DNA of 45,638 nucleotides from NCBI GenBank assembly GCA_947172705.1, contig CAMWCA010000026.1, positions 1 to 45,638 of the forward strand, in the 5' to 3' direction. Shown one piece after another: positions 1-8,666 of this stretch (positions are counted from its first letter, which is position 1; each line of letters opens with the position of its first letter). The notes under the pieces are model-generated. The model saw only the letters and a list, made by a program, of their open reading frames with translations. It had not been told where the DNA came from and did not search any database. The stretch is from an uncultured Lachnospiraceae bacterium (GTDB taxonomy: Bacteria; Bacillota; Clostridia; Lachnospirales; Lachnospiraceae). The position numbers were made by a program, and so were the translations under genes.

Positions 1-5
1 AATAA

Positions 6-155
6 TTTGACCGAAAAGTGACGTTGAGGGGAGGAATCATTTCGCTGTTTAACAACAGGGAAACGACAACTGTTAAACTGACCAAAACCTGTCATCTGGA
101 TCATCAGACAGCCAGGGAAAAACTTGATTTATATTGGCAGGATGTAAAAGAGTAA
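6..155 (+). other. Possible end of a small unrecognised ORF or gene remnant
   Basis: An open frame of 49 codons ends at a TAA at 153-155, after an in-frame stop at 3-5. Its C-terminus reads like protein (TVKLTKTCHLDHQTAREKL, then DLYWQDVKE). No ATG lies in frame. A purine-rich GGGGAGG at 28-34 is followed only by poor start candidates (ATC, ATT). It could be a remnant of a small gene from a mobile element, or chance. I do not recognise the family. Confidence 0.2.
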
Positions 156-179
156 TATGGTACGAAAGGAACTATGATA

Positions 180-851
180 ATGAAACATATTTTGGTTGTG
201 GAGGATGATAAAGGGCTGCGTGAAGGCATTGAGCTTGCCCTGCGGCGAGAAAACTTTGTGTTCACCCTGTGCGAGAATATCGGAAAGGCACGCGAGGCAC
301 TTTTAAGCGGTATGGAGTTTCATTTGATTCTGCTGGACTTGAACCTGCCGGATGGCAGCGGCTATGAATTGCTTAAGGAGGTCAAAGCGGGAAGGGACAT
401 TCCTGTCATCATACTGACGGCAAACGATCTTGAGATGGACGAAGTGCGGGGACTGGAGCTGGGGGCGGAGGATTATATTACAAAGCCATTCAGCCTCATG
501 GTACTGCGGGCGAGAATTGACAAAGTGCTTAAAAATACGGGAAAAGACACATTGGAAATTTACCGATTTGGAGATTTGACCTTTTGCTTTGAAAAGATGC
601 AGATCAGGAAGGGCGAGGAAGAGATCGACCTGAGTAAAACGGAATGGAAGCTGTTGCAGCTTCTGGTGGAAAATAAGAACATGATTCTTACCAGAGAAAA
701 GCTGATCGACAGGATCTGGACAGACGGTGAGGAATATGTGGATGAAAACGCTTTATCAGTTGCAGTGGGAAGACTTAGAAGGAAATTGAAGGAAAATGGG
801 GAAGGACACTTACAGACAGTGTATGGAAAGGGTTATGTTTGGAAAGGATGA
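180..851 (+). CDS. OmpR/PhoB-family response regulator
   Basis: This is a DNA-binding response regulator of a two-component system. The receiver domain covers about residues 1-115, with acidic pocket EDD (8-10), phosphoacceptor Asp53 (LILLDLNLPDGSG), Thr in ILTAND and Lys in ITKPFS. The C-terminal winged helix (about 130-223) has the usual TKTEWKLLQLL and VYGKGYVW ends. I chose the ATG at 180 over that at 174 because AAAGGA at 165-170 is 9 nt from 180 but only 3 nt from 174. It overlaps the kinase gene and precedes an ABC exporter, the usual layout of Bce/Vra-type antibiotic-peptide sensing modules in Firmicutes. Target sites are probably the CTGTTATA repeats at 1728-1770 (inference). Confidence 0.93.
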   Translation: MKHILVVEDDKGLREGIELALRRENFVFTLCENIGKAREALLSGMEFHLILLDLNLPDGSGYELLKEVKAGRDIPVIILTANDLEMDEVRGLELGAEDYITKPFSLMVLRARIDKVLKNTGKDTLEIYRFGDLTFCFEKMQIRKGEEEIDLSKTEWKLLQLLVENKNMILTREKLIDRIWTDGEEYVDENALSVAVGRLRRKLKENGEGHLQTVYGKGYVWKG

Positions 852-1710
852 AGGGCAAAGAAACATAAAGCAGAGGGTAAGGAAAGCTGCAAAACTTAAT
901 CGTTTGGAAACAATGCTGGAAGAGGCGTTGAATGGCACCTTTCAGGAGAGCGACTACGATGAAAGCAGACTCTCCAGGCTGGAGGTGAAATGGAAGCGTT
1001 TTTTAACTTCTTCAGTGTCATCGAAACGAAGGCTTCAGGAGGAGCAGGACAGAGTTAAGATGCTGGTCTCCGATATTTCTCATCAAACCAAAACGCCTCT
1101 TGCCAATATCCTTTTGTACACACAGCTTTTACAGGAAAAGGAGACTGATCCTGAACTGCTTTCTATTGCCGAAAATATCAGAGAACAATCTGAAAAACTT
1201 CACTTTTTGATTCAGTCTCTGGTAAAGACCTCGCGTCTGGAAAGCGAGCAGTTTGTCTTGCAGCCGAAAAAGCAGCCTATCCTGCCCTGCCTGCAGACGG
1301 CGGCAGCAGGTGCAGAGGAGGGGGCGGCAAAAAAGCAGATCAAAATCCTTGTGGAGACCACAGCTGCGGAAGGGTGCTTTGACCGGAAATGGACAGAGGA
1401 AGCAATCGGAAACCTGCTGGACAACAGCATAAAGTACAGCCCTGTGGGCAGTCAGGTAGAGGTCAGCGTGAAGGACTATGAAATGTTTGCAGCGGTCTGT
1501 GTAAAAGATACAGGGATCGGCATCAAAGAGGAAGAGCAGGCGCAGGTTTTTAATCGGTTTTACAGAAGCAGTGAAGTGGCGGAGGAAAAAGGAGTGGGAA
1601 TCGGTCTTTATCTGGTGAGGGAGATCGCCCGCCGGCAGAACGGGTATGTGAAGGTGAAATCAGAATATGGAAAGGGAAGCGCCTTTTTCTTTTATATTTA
1701 TAAGGGGTAA
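835..1710 (+). CDS. Sensor histidine kinase lacking membrane segments
   Basis: This is the partner kinase of the regulator at 180-851. HisKA domain with phosphoacceptor His83 (DISHQTKTPL) and an HATPase domain with N box (NLLDNSIKYSP), G1 (DTGIGI), F box (FNRFYR) and G2 (GVGIGLYLV) are all intact. There is no hydrophobic stretch anywhere in the ~290 residues, so it looks cytosolic, unlike classical BceS-type kinases that carry two N-terminal helices. The frame is open back to an ATG at 796, but that start would overlap the regulator by 56 bp. ATG 835 is preceded by GGAAAGGG (spacing short, 2 nt), so the start is uncertain; ATG 913 is another option. Input probably comes from the adjacent transporter or another membrane partner (inference). 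Confidence 0.88.
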   Translation: MFGKDEGQRNIKQRVRKAAKLNRLETMLEEALNGTFQESDYDESRLSRLEVKWKRFLTSSVSSKRRLQEEQDRVKMLVSDISHQTKTPLANILLYTQLLQEKETDPELLSIAENIREQSEKLHFLIQSLVKTSRLESEQFVLQPKKQPILPCLQTAAAGAEEGAAKKQIKILVETTAAEGCFDRKWTEEAIGNLLDNSIKYSPVGSQVEVSVKDYEMFAAVCVKDTGIGIKEEEQAQVFNRFYRSSEVAEEKGVGIGLYLVREIARRQNGYVKVKSEYGKGSAFFFYIYKG

Positions 1711-1727
1711 GGGGAATTCTTACAAAA

Positions 1728-1772
1728 CTGTTATATTTCAGAAAGAACAGAGAAAGACTTTCCTGTTATAGT
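1728..1772 (+). promoter_or_regulatory. Direct repeats and promoter region of the ABC transporter operon
   Basis: The octamer CTGTTATA occurs at 1728-1735 and again at 1763-1770, 35 bp apart. The second copy overlaps a -10-like TATAGT (1767-1772) that lacks a good -35 hexamer, as expected of an activator-dependent promoter. The repeats are candidate sites for the response regulator encoded just upstream (inference). Confidence 0.4.
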
Positions 1773-1804
1773 TTACAAAAAGAAAACTTACAGGAGGCAG
1801 GTCT

Positions 1805-2485
1805 ATGCTTATTTTGGAAACAAAAGGATTGAAAAAATATTATGGAGAAGGAGAAAGCCTGGTAAAAGCCCTGGATGGTGTAAACCTTAAGGTGGAACAG
1901 GGGGAATTTGTCTCTATCGTGGGAACCAGCGGAAGCGGAAAATCTACGCTGCTTCATATGCTGGGCGGTTTGGATTATCCTACGGAGGGGAGCGTGCTGG
2001 TGGACGGCAAGGACATTTCTTCCCTGAAAGAGGATTCTCTGGCAATTTTCCGGCGCAGAAAGATCGGGTTTGTATTTCAGAGCTATAATCTTGTGCCGGT
2101 GCTGAATGTGTATGAAAATATTGTCTTTCCCATACAACTGGACGGAAATGATATTGATCGGGGGTATATAGATACCATTGTAAAGACTCTGGGATTGGAG
2201 AGCAAACTGAGCAGTCTTCCCGCCCAGCTTTCCGGCGGGCAGCAGCAGAGGGTGGCGATTGCCAGGGCGCTGGCGGCAAAACCGGCAATTATCCTTGCCG
2301 ACGAGCCAACGGGGAATCTGGATTCCGCTACCAGTCAGGATGTGCTGGGGCTTTTAAAGGTAACTGCAAAAAAATTTGAGCAGACGATCGTGATGATCAC
2401 CCACAATGAGGAAATCGCCCAGCTTGCCGACCGGATGATACGGATCGAGGATGGAAAAATCGTGACAGGAGGCGGAAGGGCATGA
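1805..2485 (+). CDS. ABC transporter ATP-binding protein (MacB/BceA-like)
   Basis: This is the ATPase subunit of a type VII (mechanotransmission) ABC transporter. All motifs are intact: Walker [11 protein letters not shown]-loop VFQSYNLVP, signature [15 protein letters not shown], Walker [13 protein letters not shown] and H-loop MITHNEE. At 226 residues it has the normal length of LolD/MacB/BceA ATPases. AGGAGG (1792-1797) lies 7 nt before the ATG. Its stop overlaps the start of the permease gene (ATGA), so the two are translationally coupled. With the upstream two-component system it probably forms a cell-envelope-stress or antimicrobial-peptide resistance module; the substrate cannot be told from sequence. 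Confidence 0.93.
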   Translation: MLILETKGLKKYYGEGESLVKALDGVNLKVEQGEFVSIVGTSGSGKSTLLHMLGGLDYPTEGSVLVDGKDISSLKEDSLAIFRRRKIGFVFQSYNLVPVLNVYENIVFPIQLDGNDIDRGYIDTIVKTLGLESKLSSLPAQLSGGQQQRVAIARALAAKPAIILADEPTGNLDSATSQDVLGLLKVTAKKFEQTIVMITHNEEIAQLADRMIRIEDGKIVTGGGRA

Positions 2486-5061
2486 AGAACGTAGCAAACA
2501 GAAAAATAGTCCGCACTCTATCCATTCGTACTATGAAGGAAAAGAAATGGAAAAATCTCATTGCCATTTTGGCGATTGCGCTGACTTCCCTGCTTTTTAC
2601 AGCTCTTTTTACAGTAGGAAGCAGTATGATAGAATCCATTCAGGAGGGTACCTTCAGGCAAATAGGCACCAGCGCCCATGGGGGGTACAAGTACCTGACA
2701 AAGGAGGAGTATGAAAAAATCAAGGCAGCGGGAGGCTACAGGGATATTTCCTATGATATTATTGCAGGATTTGGGGTGAACCCGGAATTGAATGCCATTC
2801 AGACGGAGGTCCGCTATGCCGAGGATGCCGCTGCAAAATGGTCCTATTCCTATCCTCAGGAAGGCGTAATGCCCCGAAAAATCAATGAGTGTGCCGCAAG
2901 CAGTAAGGTGCTGGAGGCGCTGGGAGTGCCCCTTAAGGTGGGAGAAAAGGTGGCGATCTCCATTTCCACCCATGATAAAAACGGAAATGAAAAAGTTTTG
3001 CAGGAGGAGTTTGTTCTGAGCGGCTTTTGGTATTCTAATGACGCCTCCCATGCCCAGGAATTTTGGGTTTCAAGAGAATGGCTGGATGAGAATGTGGATC
3101 TTCTGGAACAAAATTATTACAAACGGATGGAGGAAAAGGGACTATTTCATTCCGAGGGCAGCATACAGGCTGCGATCTGGCTGAATTCTTCCTACGACAT
3201 AGAATCCCAGATGAAGGAACTCACAGAGAGGGCGGGCTACACGGAGGAGGAACTTCGGAGCAGTGTAAACTGGGGATACGGAGCGGCTAAGGTAGACGGT
3301 GTTACGTTGATGCTTTGTGTTGGATTTTTAGGCATTATCATTTTGTCCGGATACCTGATTATATACAATATCTTTTATATTAATGTGAGCACGGATATTC
3401 GTTACTATGGGTTGTTGAAAACCCTGGGAACCACATGCCGGCAGCTTCGGCGCATGGTGCGGATACAGGCGTTTGGACTTTCGGCAATAGGAATCCCTCT
3501 GGGGCTTTTCTGCGGATGGTTTGTGGGAAAAGGGCTTATGCCTGCTGTTTATGCCGGCATTGATACAGATGAGGTGCAAAAGATCGCGCTGAATCCCTGG
3601 ATCTTTATGTTTTCAGCGTTATTTTCGCTATTGGTAGTTTATATAAGCTGTATCAAACCCTGCCGCCTTGCGGCAAGAATATCGCCTATAGAGGCAGTGC
3701 GCTATGTGGAAAACACAGGATATAAAAAGAAAGAAAAGAAATCCGCCAGAGTATCCCCCTGGAGGCTTGCAGTGGCTAATATGGCAAGGAATAAGCGCAG
3801 AGCAGTAATTGTGATTGTTTCTTTGTCCTTAAGCATGATTTTGATCAACGGAACCTACTGTATGGTGAAGGGTTTTAGCTTTGACCAATACGTGGAGACG
3901 TATCTGTTGTCGGATATACAGGTTTCTCATTACAGTGCATTGAATATGTCCCTTTCGGAAAGCGATTATGAGGCGGTTACGCCGGAGGCGGCAGCGGAAA
4001 TAGAAGCCGTCCCGGGGGTGGAACAGGTATATACGGTGGAGAATAAGACGGGGCTTGTTACCCTTTCCGGAGAAATGGTGGAGAAGTTGACTGCATATTA
4101 TGCTTCTGAGGCAGCGGAAGAAAGCGGAATGAAGGGACGCGCCTATATGGATCTTGTAGTGGAAGAGATTGCTAAGAATGCTGAAACAAATGGGAGCGTT
4201 TACATCATTCCTGAGAACTTATTTTCCTATCTGACTTTCGTAGAGGGGGAATTTGTCCCGGAGAAATTTGAACAGGGCGGTTATGCCTTGCTTTTGGAAG
4301 ATATAAATACCAATGGTTGGATAAAACCGGGGGATCGGCTTACTCTGGGCAGTTATGACCATGGAGATGAGGATACTCCTTCAAAGGAACTGGAAATTAT
4401 GGCAGTGGCAGAGTTCCCTTCCGCCCTTAGTACCCGGTCACTGATAGCGGGAGGAATACGCCTGCTTTTATGTGAAAAGGATTTTGAGGAGCTGTATGAT
4501 ACGAAAGGAAGCCTTCACGCCAGTATAGAAGTGAAAGAAGGAATGGAGAAGGAAGCGGGGGAGGCGATCCAGGGACTGATCAGCGAGAAATATCCGGATC
4601 TGGTGATGGTCACCAAAGAAATTCTGAAAAAGGAATTTGCAAAAGAAAATCAGATGTTTTATGTGGTTGGCGGGTTGCTGGGCTTTATTTTGGCAGTAAT
4701 TGGTGTCCTAAACCTGATCAACGCCATGATTACCAGCATTTTAGCAAGGAAACAGGAATTTGCCATGATGCAGGCAGTGGGTATGACGGGAAAACAGCTG
4801 GAGCGGATGCTGACCATGGAAGGGCTTTGGTATGGCGGCTGGACGCTTCTGATCTCAGCCACCTTAGGAAATATGATCAGCTATGGGCTGCTTTATATGC
4901 TGAGCCAGAATATGGCGTATTTTGAATGGGGCTTCCATATTTTGCCTACTCTGGCGAGCATTCCGGTAATGGGGCTGTTATCAGTGCTTTTGCCGGTGAT
5001 CTGTTATCATACCCTGTGTAAGAGGAGTATTATTGAGAGATTAAGATTGGCGGAAGTATAG
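2482..5061 (+). CDS. FtsX-family ABC transporter permease, 859 aa
   Basis: This is the membrane subunit partnering the ATPase at 1805-2485. It has one N-terminal helix (about residues 25-45), a long extracytoplasmic segment, then three helices with an FtsX domain (about 270-395). A second copy follows: helix near residue 440, a further extracytoplasmic region, and a second FtsX domain near the C-terminus (about 725-850, with VIGVLNLINAM and MMQAVGMTGKQLERML). Two FtsX domains with two large external regions fit the Lachnospiraceae MacB/YtrF-like permeases better than classical BceB, which has ten helices and one large external loop. It is followed by a terminator. Confidence 0.9.
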   Translation: MKNVANRKIVRTLSIRTMKEKKWKNLIAILAIALTSLLFTALFTVGSSMIESIQEGTFRQIGTSAHGGYKYLTKEEYEKIKAAGGYRDISYDIIAGFGVNPELNAIQTEVRYAEDAAAKWSYSYPQEGVMPRKINECAASSKVLEALGVPLKVGEKVAISISTHDKNGNEKVLQEEFVLSGFWYSNDASHAQEFWVSREWLDENVDLLEQNYYKRMEEKGLFHSEGSIQAAIWLNSSYDIESQMKELTERAGYTEEELRSSVNWGYGAAKVDGVTLMLCVGFLGIIILSGYLIIYNIFYINVSTDIRYYGLLKTLGTTCRQLRRMVRIQAFGLSAIGIPLGLFCGWFVGKGLMPAVYAGIDTDEVQKIALNPWIFMFSALFSLLVVYISCIKPCRLAARISPIEAVRYVENTGYKKKEKKSARVSPWRLAVANMARNKRRAVIVIVSLSLSMILINGTYCMVKGFSFDQYVETYLLSDIQVSHYSALNMSLSESDYEAVTPEAAAEIEAVPGVEQVYTVENKTGLVTLSGEMVEKLTAYYASEAAEESGMKGRAYMDLVVEEIAKNAETNGSVYIIPENLFSYLTFVEGEFVPEKFEQGGYALLLEDINTNGWIKPGDRLTLGSYDHGDEDTPSKELEIMAVAEFPSALSTRSLIAGGIRLLLCEKDFEELYDTKGSLHASIEVKEGMEKEAGEAIQGLISEKYPDLVMVTKEILKKEFAKENQMFYVVGGLLGFILAVIGVLNLINAMITSILARKQEFAMMQAVGMTGKQLERMLTMEGLWYGGWTLLISATLGNMISYGLLYMLSQNMAYFEWGFHILPTLASIPVMGLLSVLLPVICYHTLCKRSIIERLRLAEV

Positions 5062-5068
5062 ACAGAAA

Positions 5069-5110
5069 CTGCCTTGAGGAAGCACCAATACTTCTTCAGG
5101 GCAGCTTTTC
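5069..5110. terminator. Hairpin terminator between convergent genes
   Basis: CTGCCTTGAGGAAG (5069-5082) pairs with CTTCTTCAGGGCAG (5091-5104) around an 8-nt loop, followed by CTTTTC. It closes the ABC transporter operon and, read in the other direction, could also end the minus-strand ORF at 5109-5408. Confidence 0.7.
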
Positions 5111-5408
5111 ATTTACGGTAAGCCGACTCGAGGGTGTGCCGGCGTTCGTTTCTATTATCTGTGCGGTGTGTAAAATTGGGGTTGGTAAGATCCAGCCCTG
5201 TTCCCTGTTTGATGGGAACAGCGTCCCCCGGCGGGGAAGAAGGCGGGCAGTCAAATTGCCTGCTAAACTGTATATTTGCCTGTATCAAATTATATTGAAG
5301 TAAAAGCTTAAGGGTTTGGGAGAGGCATTCCGGCGTGTGGCAGTTGACCTCGCACACATCTTTCAGAGAGTGGGAGAGGTTGAGAATGTCTAATGAGGTG
5401 ATCGCCAT
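5109..5408 (-). CDS. Hypothetical 99-aa protein, uncertain
   Basis: I do not recognise this protein. The first ~50 residues ([18 protein letters not shown] onward) would form amphipathic helices; the rest is polar with a PPSSPPGD segment and no membrane helix. Support for a real gene: on the minus strand GGAAG lies 6 nt before the ATG, the frame fills an otherwise empty 460-bp gap, and the stop abuts a hairpin terminator. Against: no known family, and no clear promoter. The window's strongest alternative reading is that this gap is only leader DNA for mtnA. Confidence 0.35.
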   Translation of the reverse strand: MAITSLDILNLSHSLKDVCEVNCHTPECLSQTLKLLLQYNLIQANIQFSRQFDCPPSSPPGDAVPIKQGTGLDLTNPNFTHRTDNRNERRHTLESAYRK

Positions 5409-5526
5409 AAAAACTTCCGTTGCTATCTTTTACTTTAGTGTATGCCATAAGGAAGGTTTGTGCGATTGCTTTTTATATTTATTGCTGATACAATGGGGAG
5501 AAAGATGCAGGAGGGAATGTAGCGCT

Positions 5527-6609
5527 ATGAGTAAAAATATATTGGATTATGAGACCGTGGATTTGGATGAGCAGGACAACAGTGTTGTGATCATTGACCA
5601 GACCAAACTGCCGGGAAGGATTGAAATTGTCAGGCTGTATACGGCGCAGGAGATCTGGGATGCTATTTATTTGTTAAAGGTTCGCGGGGCGCCGGCGATT
5701 GGCGTGGCAGCAGCTTTTGGGATCTATGTGCTGGCAAGGCAGATGGAGGAAGAAACAGAGGGAGATTACGATGCCTTTTACGAAAGGTTTGCGCAGCAGA
5801 AGGACTATCTGAACTCTGCACGTCCGACGGCTGTTAATTTATCATGGGCGTTGAACCGAATGGACAGGGTATGCCAAAAGGCGCATGAAGAAGAAAAAAG
5901 CATGGAACAGATCCTGGAGCTTCTGGAAAAGGAAGCAAAGAGGATTAAGGAAGAGGATATTCAGGTATGCCAAAGTATTGGAGAATATGGTCTCAGTTTG
6001 GTAAAACCAGGAGATGGAATCTTGACCCACTGTAATGCCGGACAGCTTGCTACCTGTAAATACGGAACCGCAACAGCGCCTATCTATCTGGGGCAGGAGC
6101 GGGGGTATGGTTTTCGCGTATTTGCAGATGAGACAAGACCTTTGCTGCAGGGAGCCAGGCTTACGGCATTTGAGCTTCACAGTGCAGGTGTGGATGTGAC
6201 CTTGATTTGCGATAACATGTCGGCGATGGTTATGAAAAAGGGGTGGGTAAATGCCGTGTTTGTAGGCTGCGACAGGGTCGCTGCCAATGGGGACGTTGCG
6301 AACAAGATTGGAACCTCTGTGGTTGCGGCGGTGGCCAAACGGTATGGCGTTCCCTTTTATGTGTGCGCGCCAACCTCTACCATTGATCTTGCTACACCCA
6401 CAGGAGAGGAAATATGTATAGAAGAAAGACCTCCAGAGGAAGTGACAGAAATGTGGTATCGGGAGCCTATGGCACCAGAAGGGGTAAAGGTCTTTAATCC
6501 GGCGTTTGATGTGACGGATCATGAGCTGATTACGGCAATTGTGACGGAACATGGAATTGCAAGGGCGCCTTTTACGGAATCCCTTAAAAAATTGCTTGCG
6601 CTATCATAA
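5527..6609 (+). CDS. mtnA: S-methyl-5-thioribose-1-phosphate isomerase
   Basis: The enzyme converts methylthioribose-1-phosphate to methylthioribulose-1-phosphate in methionine salvage. It belongs to the eIF2B-alpha/MtnA superfamily. Visible family motifs are [13 protein letters not shown] near the N-terminus, [22 protein letters not shown] with the catalytic Cys, and [17 protein letters not shown] with the catalytic Asp, about 360 residues in all (normal length). The frame is open further upstream, but ATG 5527 follows AGGAGGG (5509-5515) and gives the family N-terminus. No other salvage gene is adjacent, so it may supply a ribose-1-phosphate or thioribose shunt here; a ribose-1,5-bisphosphate isomerase role, known for relatives, is less likely. 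Confidence 0.93.
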   Translation: MSKNILDYETVDLDEQDNSVVIIDQTKLPGRIEIVRLYTAQEIWDAIYLLKVRGAPAIGVAAAFGIYVLARQMEEETEGDYDAFYERFAQQKDYLNSARPTAVNLSWALNRMDRVCQKAHEEEKSMEQILELLEKEAKRIKEEDIQVCQSIGEYGLSLVKPGDGILTHCNAGQLATCKYGTATAPIYLGQERGYGFRVFADETRPLLQGARLTAFELHSAGVDVTLICDNMSAMVMKKGWVNAVFVGCDRVAANGDVANKIGTSVVAAVAKRYGVPFYVCAPTSTIDLATPTGEEICIEERPPEEVTEMWYREPMAPEGVKVFNPAFDVTDHELITAIVTEHGIARAPFTESLKKLLALS

Positions 6610-6614
6610 AAAGA

Positions 6615-6651
6615 GGTATCCTTTGGCAAAATCGCCATTGGATACCTTTTT
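6615..6651. terminator. Bidirectional terminator between mtnA and the MCP gene
   Basis: GGTATCC (6615-6621) pairs with GGATACC (6640-6646), with an inner GGC/GCC pair, followed by TTTTT. An A-run on the other side gives a T-tract on the minus strand as well, so it can end both convergent genes. The 133 bp beyond, up to the MCP stop, is AT-rich with no visible gene. Confidence 0.85.
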
Positions 6652-6784
6652 ATCGCTCTGATACTTCTTATCACCCATTTGACCTAAATTAATATAATAC
6701 ATGGTAAAATTTTCAGTAAAACAGATAAGTTGTGTATTATGTTCCAGCAGTGCATTGTATATAAGTTATTTGATCTAAAGAAGC

Positions 6785-8473
6785 TTAACTTTTTAATTTG
6801 AATTGTCCTACAAGATTTTCCAGGCTGTCAGACTGTGCGGACAATTCTTCGCTGGTGGCGGAAGTTTCCTGTGCCGCCGCGGAGTTGTTTTGGATTACTT
6901 CGGAAATTTGTTCCACACCCATTTCCAGCTGCTTCATAGCCTCCGCCTGTGCATCGGATAATTCGCTGATTTCCAATGTAGAAGCGGCAAGCTGTTTGAT
7001 GCCGTTAATGACGGATTCAATAGCGGCAGTGGTCTTTAATGTGATCTCATTCCCCTGTTCAATTTGTGAAATAGAATTTTCGATCAGTTTTCTTGTGTTG
7101 ATTGCGGAAGTAGAACTGTCAGATGCAAGCTTTCCTATTTGATCGGCAACCACTGCAAATCCCTTTCCTGCTTCGCCTGCACGCGCTGCTTCAATAGAGG
7201 CATTCAGGGACAGAAGATTGGTCTGTGCAGCAATGTCCTCGATCTCGGCAATGATGTTTGCGATCTGCTTGGAGGTTTCATTGATGCGGTCCATTGCTCC
7301 ATTGAGAAGTTGAATATCTTCATTGCTCTTCTCAGCAGCGGATTCGAATTCCTCAGCGCTTTTGTAAGATAACTTTGCCTTTTCGGAGCTGTTTACCACT
7401 GCTTCTGTGACATTTTGGATCGTTGCGGTTAATTCTTCTACAGAACCAGCCTGATCAGTGGCGCCTTCCGCTAACGCTGTGGCGCTCTCTGCCATTTGTC
7501 CGGCACCAAGAGCAACCTGTTCAGTAGCTTCACTGATTTGCTTGAGGGTACTGCTTAAAGAGCCAATAATTGTTTCGAGAGCATCGGAAAGCGCTTTAAA
7601 ATCTCCCTTAAATTCTACATCTGTAGCAATATCAAAATTACCTTTGGAAACTTCCGTCAGCCCTCTGCTCAGCTCAGTGATGTATAGTTTTAGCATTTCG
7701 GCAGCTTCTTTAAAGGAATCTGTCATATCTCCTACTTCGTCAGGATACATTTTTTCGATCTCGATGTTCAGGTCTCCTTGCGCAAGCTTGGCGGAAGCTT
7801 CTTTCACAAGTGTAATCGGTTCTGAGAACAGCCGCGCTACAAATTTGGAGAACCACAGGGATATAAGTACAGAAAGCAAAGTGATCAGGAAGACGATAAA
7901 TACAATGACATAAGTCCGGATATTCATAGAAGAAGCGGCCTGGTTACCCATTTCAACATTTAAATCGATGAGTCCCTCTACTGCGTCCGTAAGCTGCTTT
8001 AAAGCGGGTTTTCCCTCTGTAAGCAATAACTCCAACGCTTCGTCGCCTTTGTTTTCCATAGCCAGTGCCTGTACTTCGGCAAATATACTGCGGTAAGTAG
8101 GAAGGGTGGTCTGAATAACGTTGATATATTCCTTCTCGGCAGGGGTAGTACAATGGGCTACCATTGTTCTTACCGCATCATTTGTGGATGCTTGAATTTC
8201 AGCTAATTCCGCCGCCGCTTCCTGCATATCCGCTTCATCTTCCAAAAGAATTAATTCTCTTATGATTGCAGGTTCTTTATTTAAGTAGGTGCTGAATATG
8301 CCGATTTCCCCCTGTGAAAATCCGTTGGAAACCAGAACGTTTTCAGAAATAATATTGTTTATGATCAAAAAGATCAATCCTAAAATTCCTGAAATACTGG
8401 CAACGGCAACAACCAGGCTAAAACAAAAATTCAGCCGTTTTTCTACTTTCATGTTTCTTATTTTATTAAGCAT
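6785..8473 (-). CDS. Methyl-accepting chemotaxis protein
   Basis: This is a transmembrane signal receptor for the CheA/CheW pathway. TM1 is at about residues 15-38, an external helical bundle of ~150 residues follows (4HB_MCP-like), then TM2 at about 188-210, a HAMP domain (about 211-265) and a long coiled-coil signalling domain. The conserved hairpin tip is present ([20 protein letters not shown], then [15 protein letters not shown]). AGGAG lies just before the ATG on the minus strand. No che or flagellar genes are nearby, so it is an orphan receptor. The ligand is unknown. Confidence 0.93.
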   Translation of the reverse strand: MLNKIRNMKVEKRLNFCFSLVVAVASISGILGLIFLIINNIISENVLVSNGFSQGEIGIFSTYLNKEPAIIRELILLEDEADMQEAAAELAEIQASTNDAVRTMVAHCTTPAEKEYINVIQTTLPTYRSIFAEVQALAMENKGDEALELLLTEGKPALKQLTDAVEGLIDLNVEMGNQAASSMNIRTYVIVFIVFLITLLSVLISLWFSKFVARLFSEPITLVKEASAKLAQGDLNIEIEKMYPDEVGDMTDSFKEAAEMLKLYITELSRGLTEVSKGNFDIATDVEFKGDFKALSDALETIIGSLSSTLKQISEATEQVALGAGQMAESATALAEGATDQAGSVEELTATIQNVTEAVVNSSEKAKLSYKSAEEFESAAEKSNEDIQLLNGAMDRINETSKQIANIIAEIEDIAAQTNLLSLNASIEAARAGEAGKGFAVVADQIGKLASDSSTSAINTRKLIENSISQIEQGNEITLKTTAAIESVINGIKQLAASTLEISELSDAQAEAMKQLEMGVEQISEVIQNNSAAAQETSATSEELSAQSDSLENLVGQFKLKS

Positions 8474-8548
8474 AAAATCTCCTATTCTCCCTTTCGGAAA
8501 TAAATTATGATATTTCTTTATATTTTATTGCTTCATCTGGGAACAGCT

Positions 8549-8653
8549 TAAATACAATACGATATTCTAATGTCAAGGTGCGGGTTCTAAAACTGCATGA
8601 GTATGCATTGATTAGAGTTATTCTAATTATACCACTTTCTGGAAGAAAGACAA
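8549..8653 (-). promoter_or_regulatory. Promoter region of the MCP gene with two palindromes
   Basis: On the minus strand TTGTCT (8653-8648) is 16 bp from a perfect TATAAT (8631-8626). Just downstream of this -10 are two palindromes: ATTAGA-5-TCTAAT (8611-8627) and TGCAT-4-ATGCA (8594-8607), which cover the expected start point and look like operators. A second candidate promoter is TTGACA (8576-8571) with TATTTA (8554-8549). No sigma-D (FliA) type consensus was seen. Confidence 0.6.
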
Positions 8654-8666
8654 TCATTTGAGAATC

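Noticed and set aside
5110..5526. SAM riboswitch before mtnA
   Set aside because: The leader shows no conserved SAM-I core and no clear antiterminator pairing.
5842..6552. Minus-strand frame of 236 codons
   Set aside because: It is antisense to mtnA, which carries the conserved motifs.
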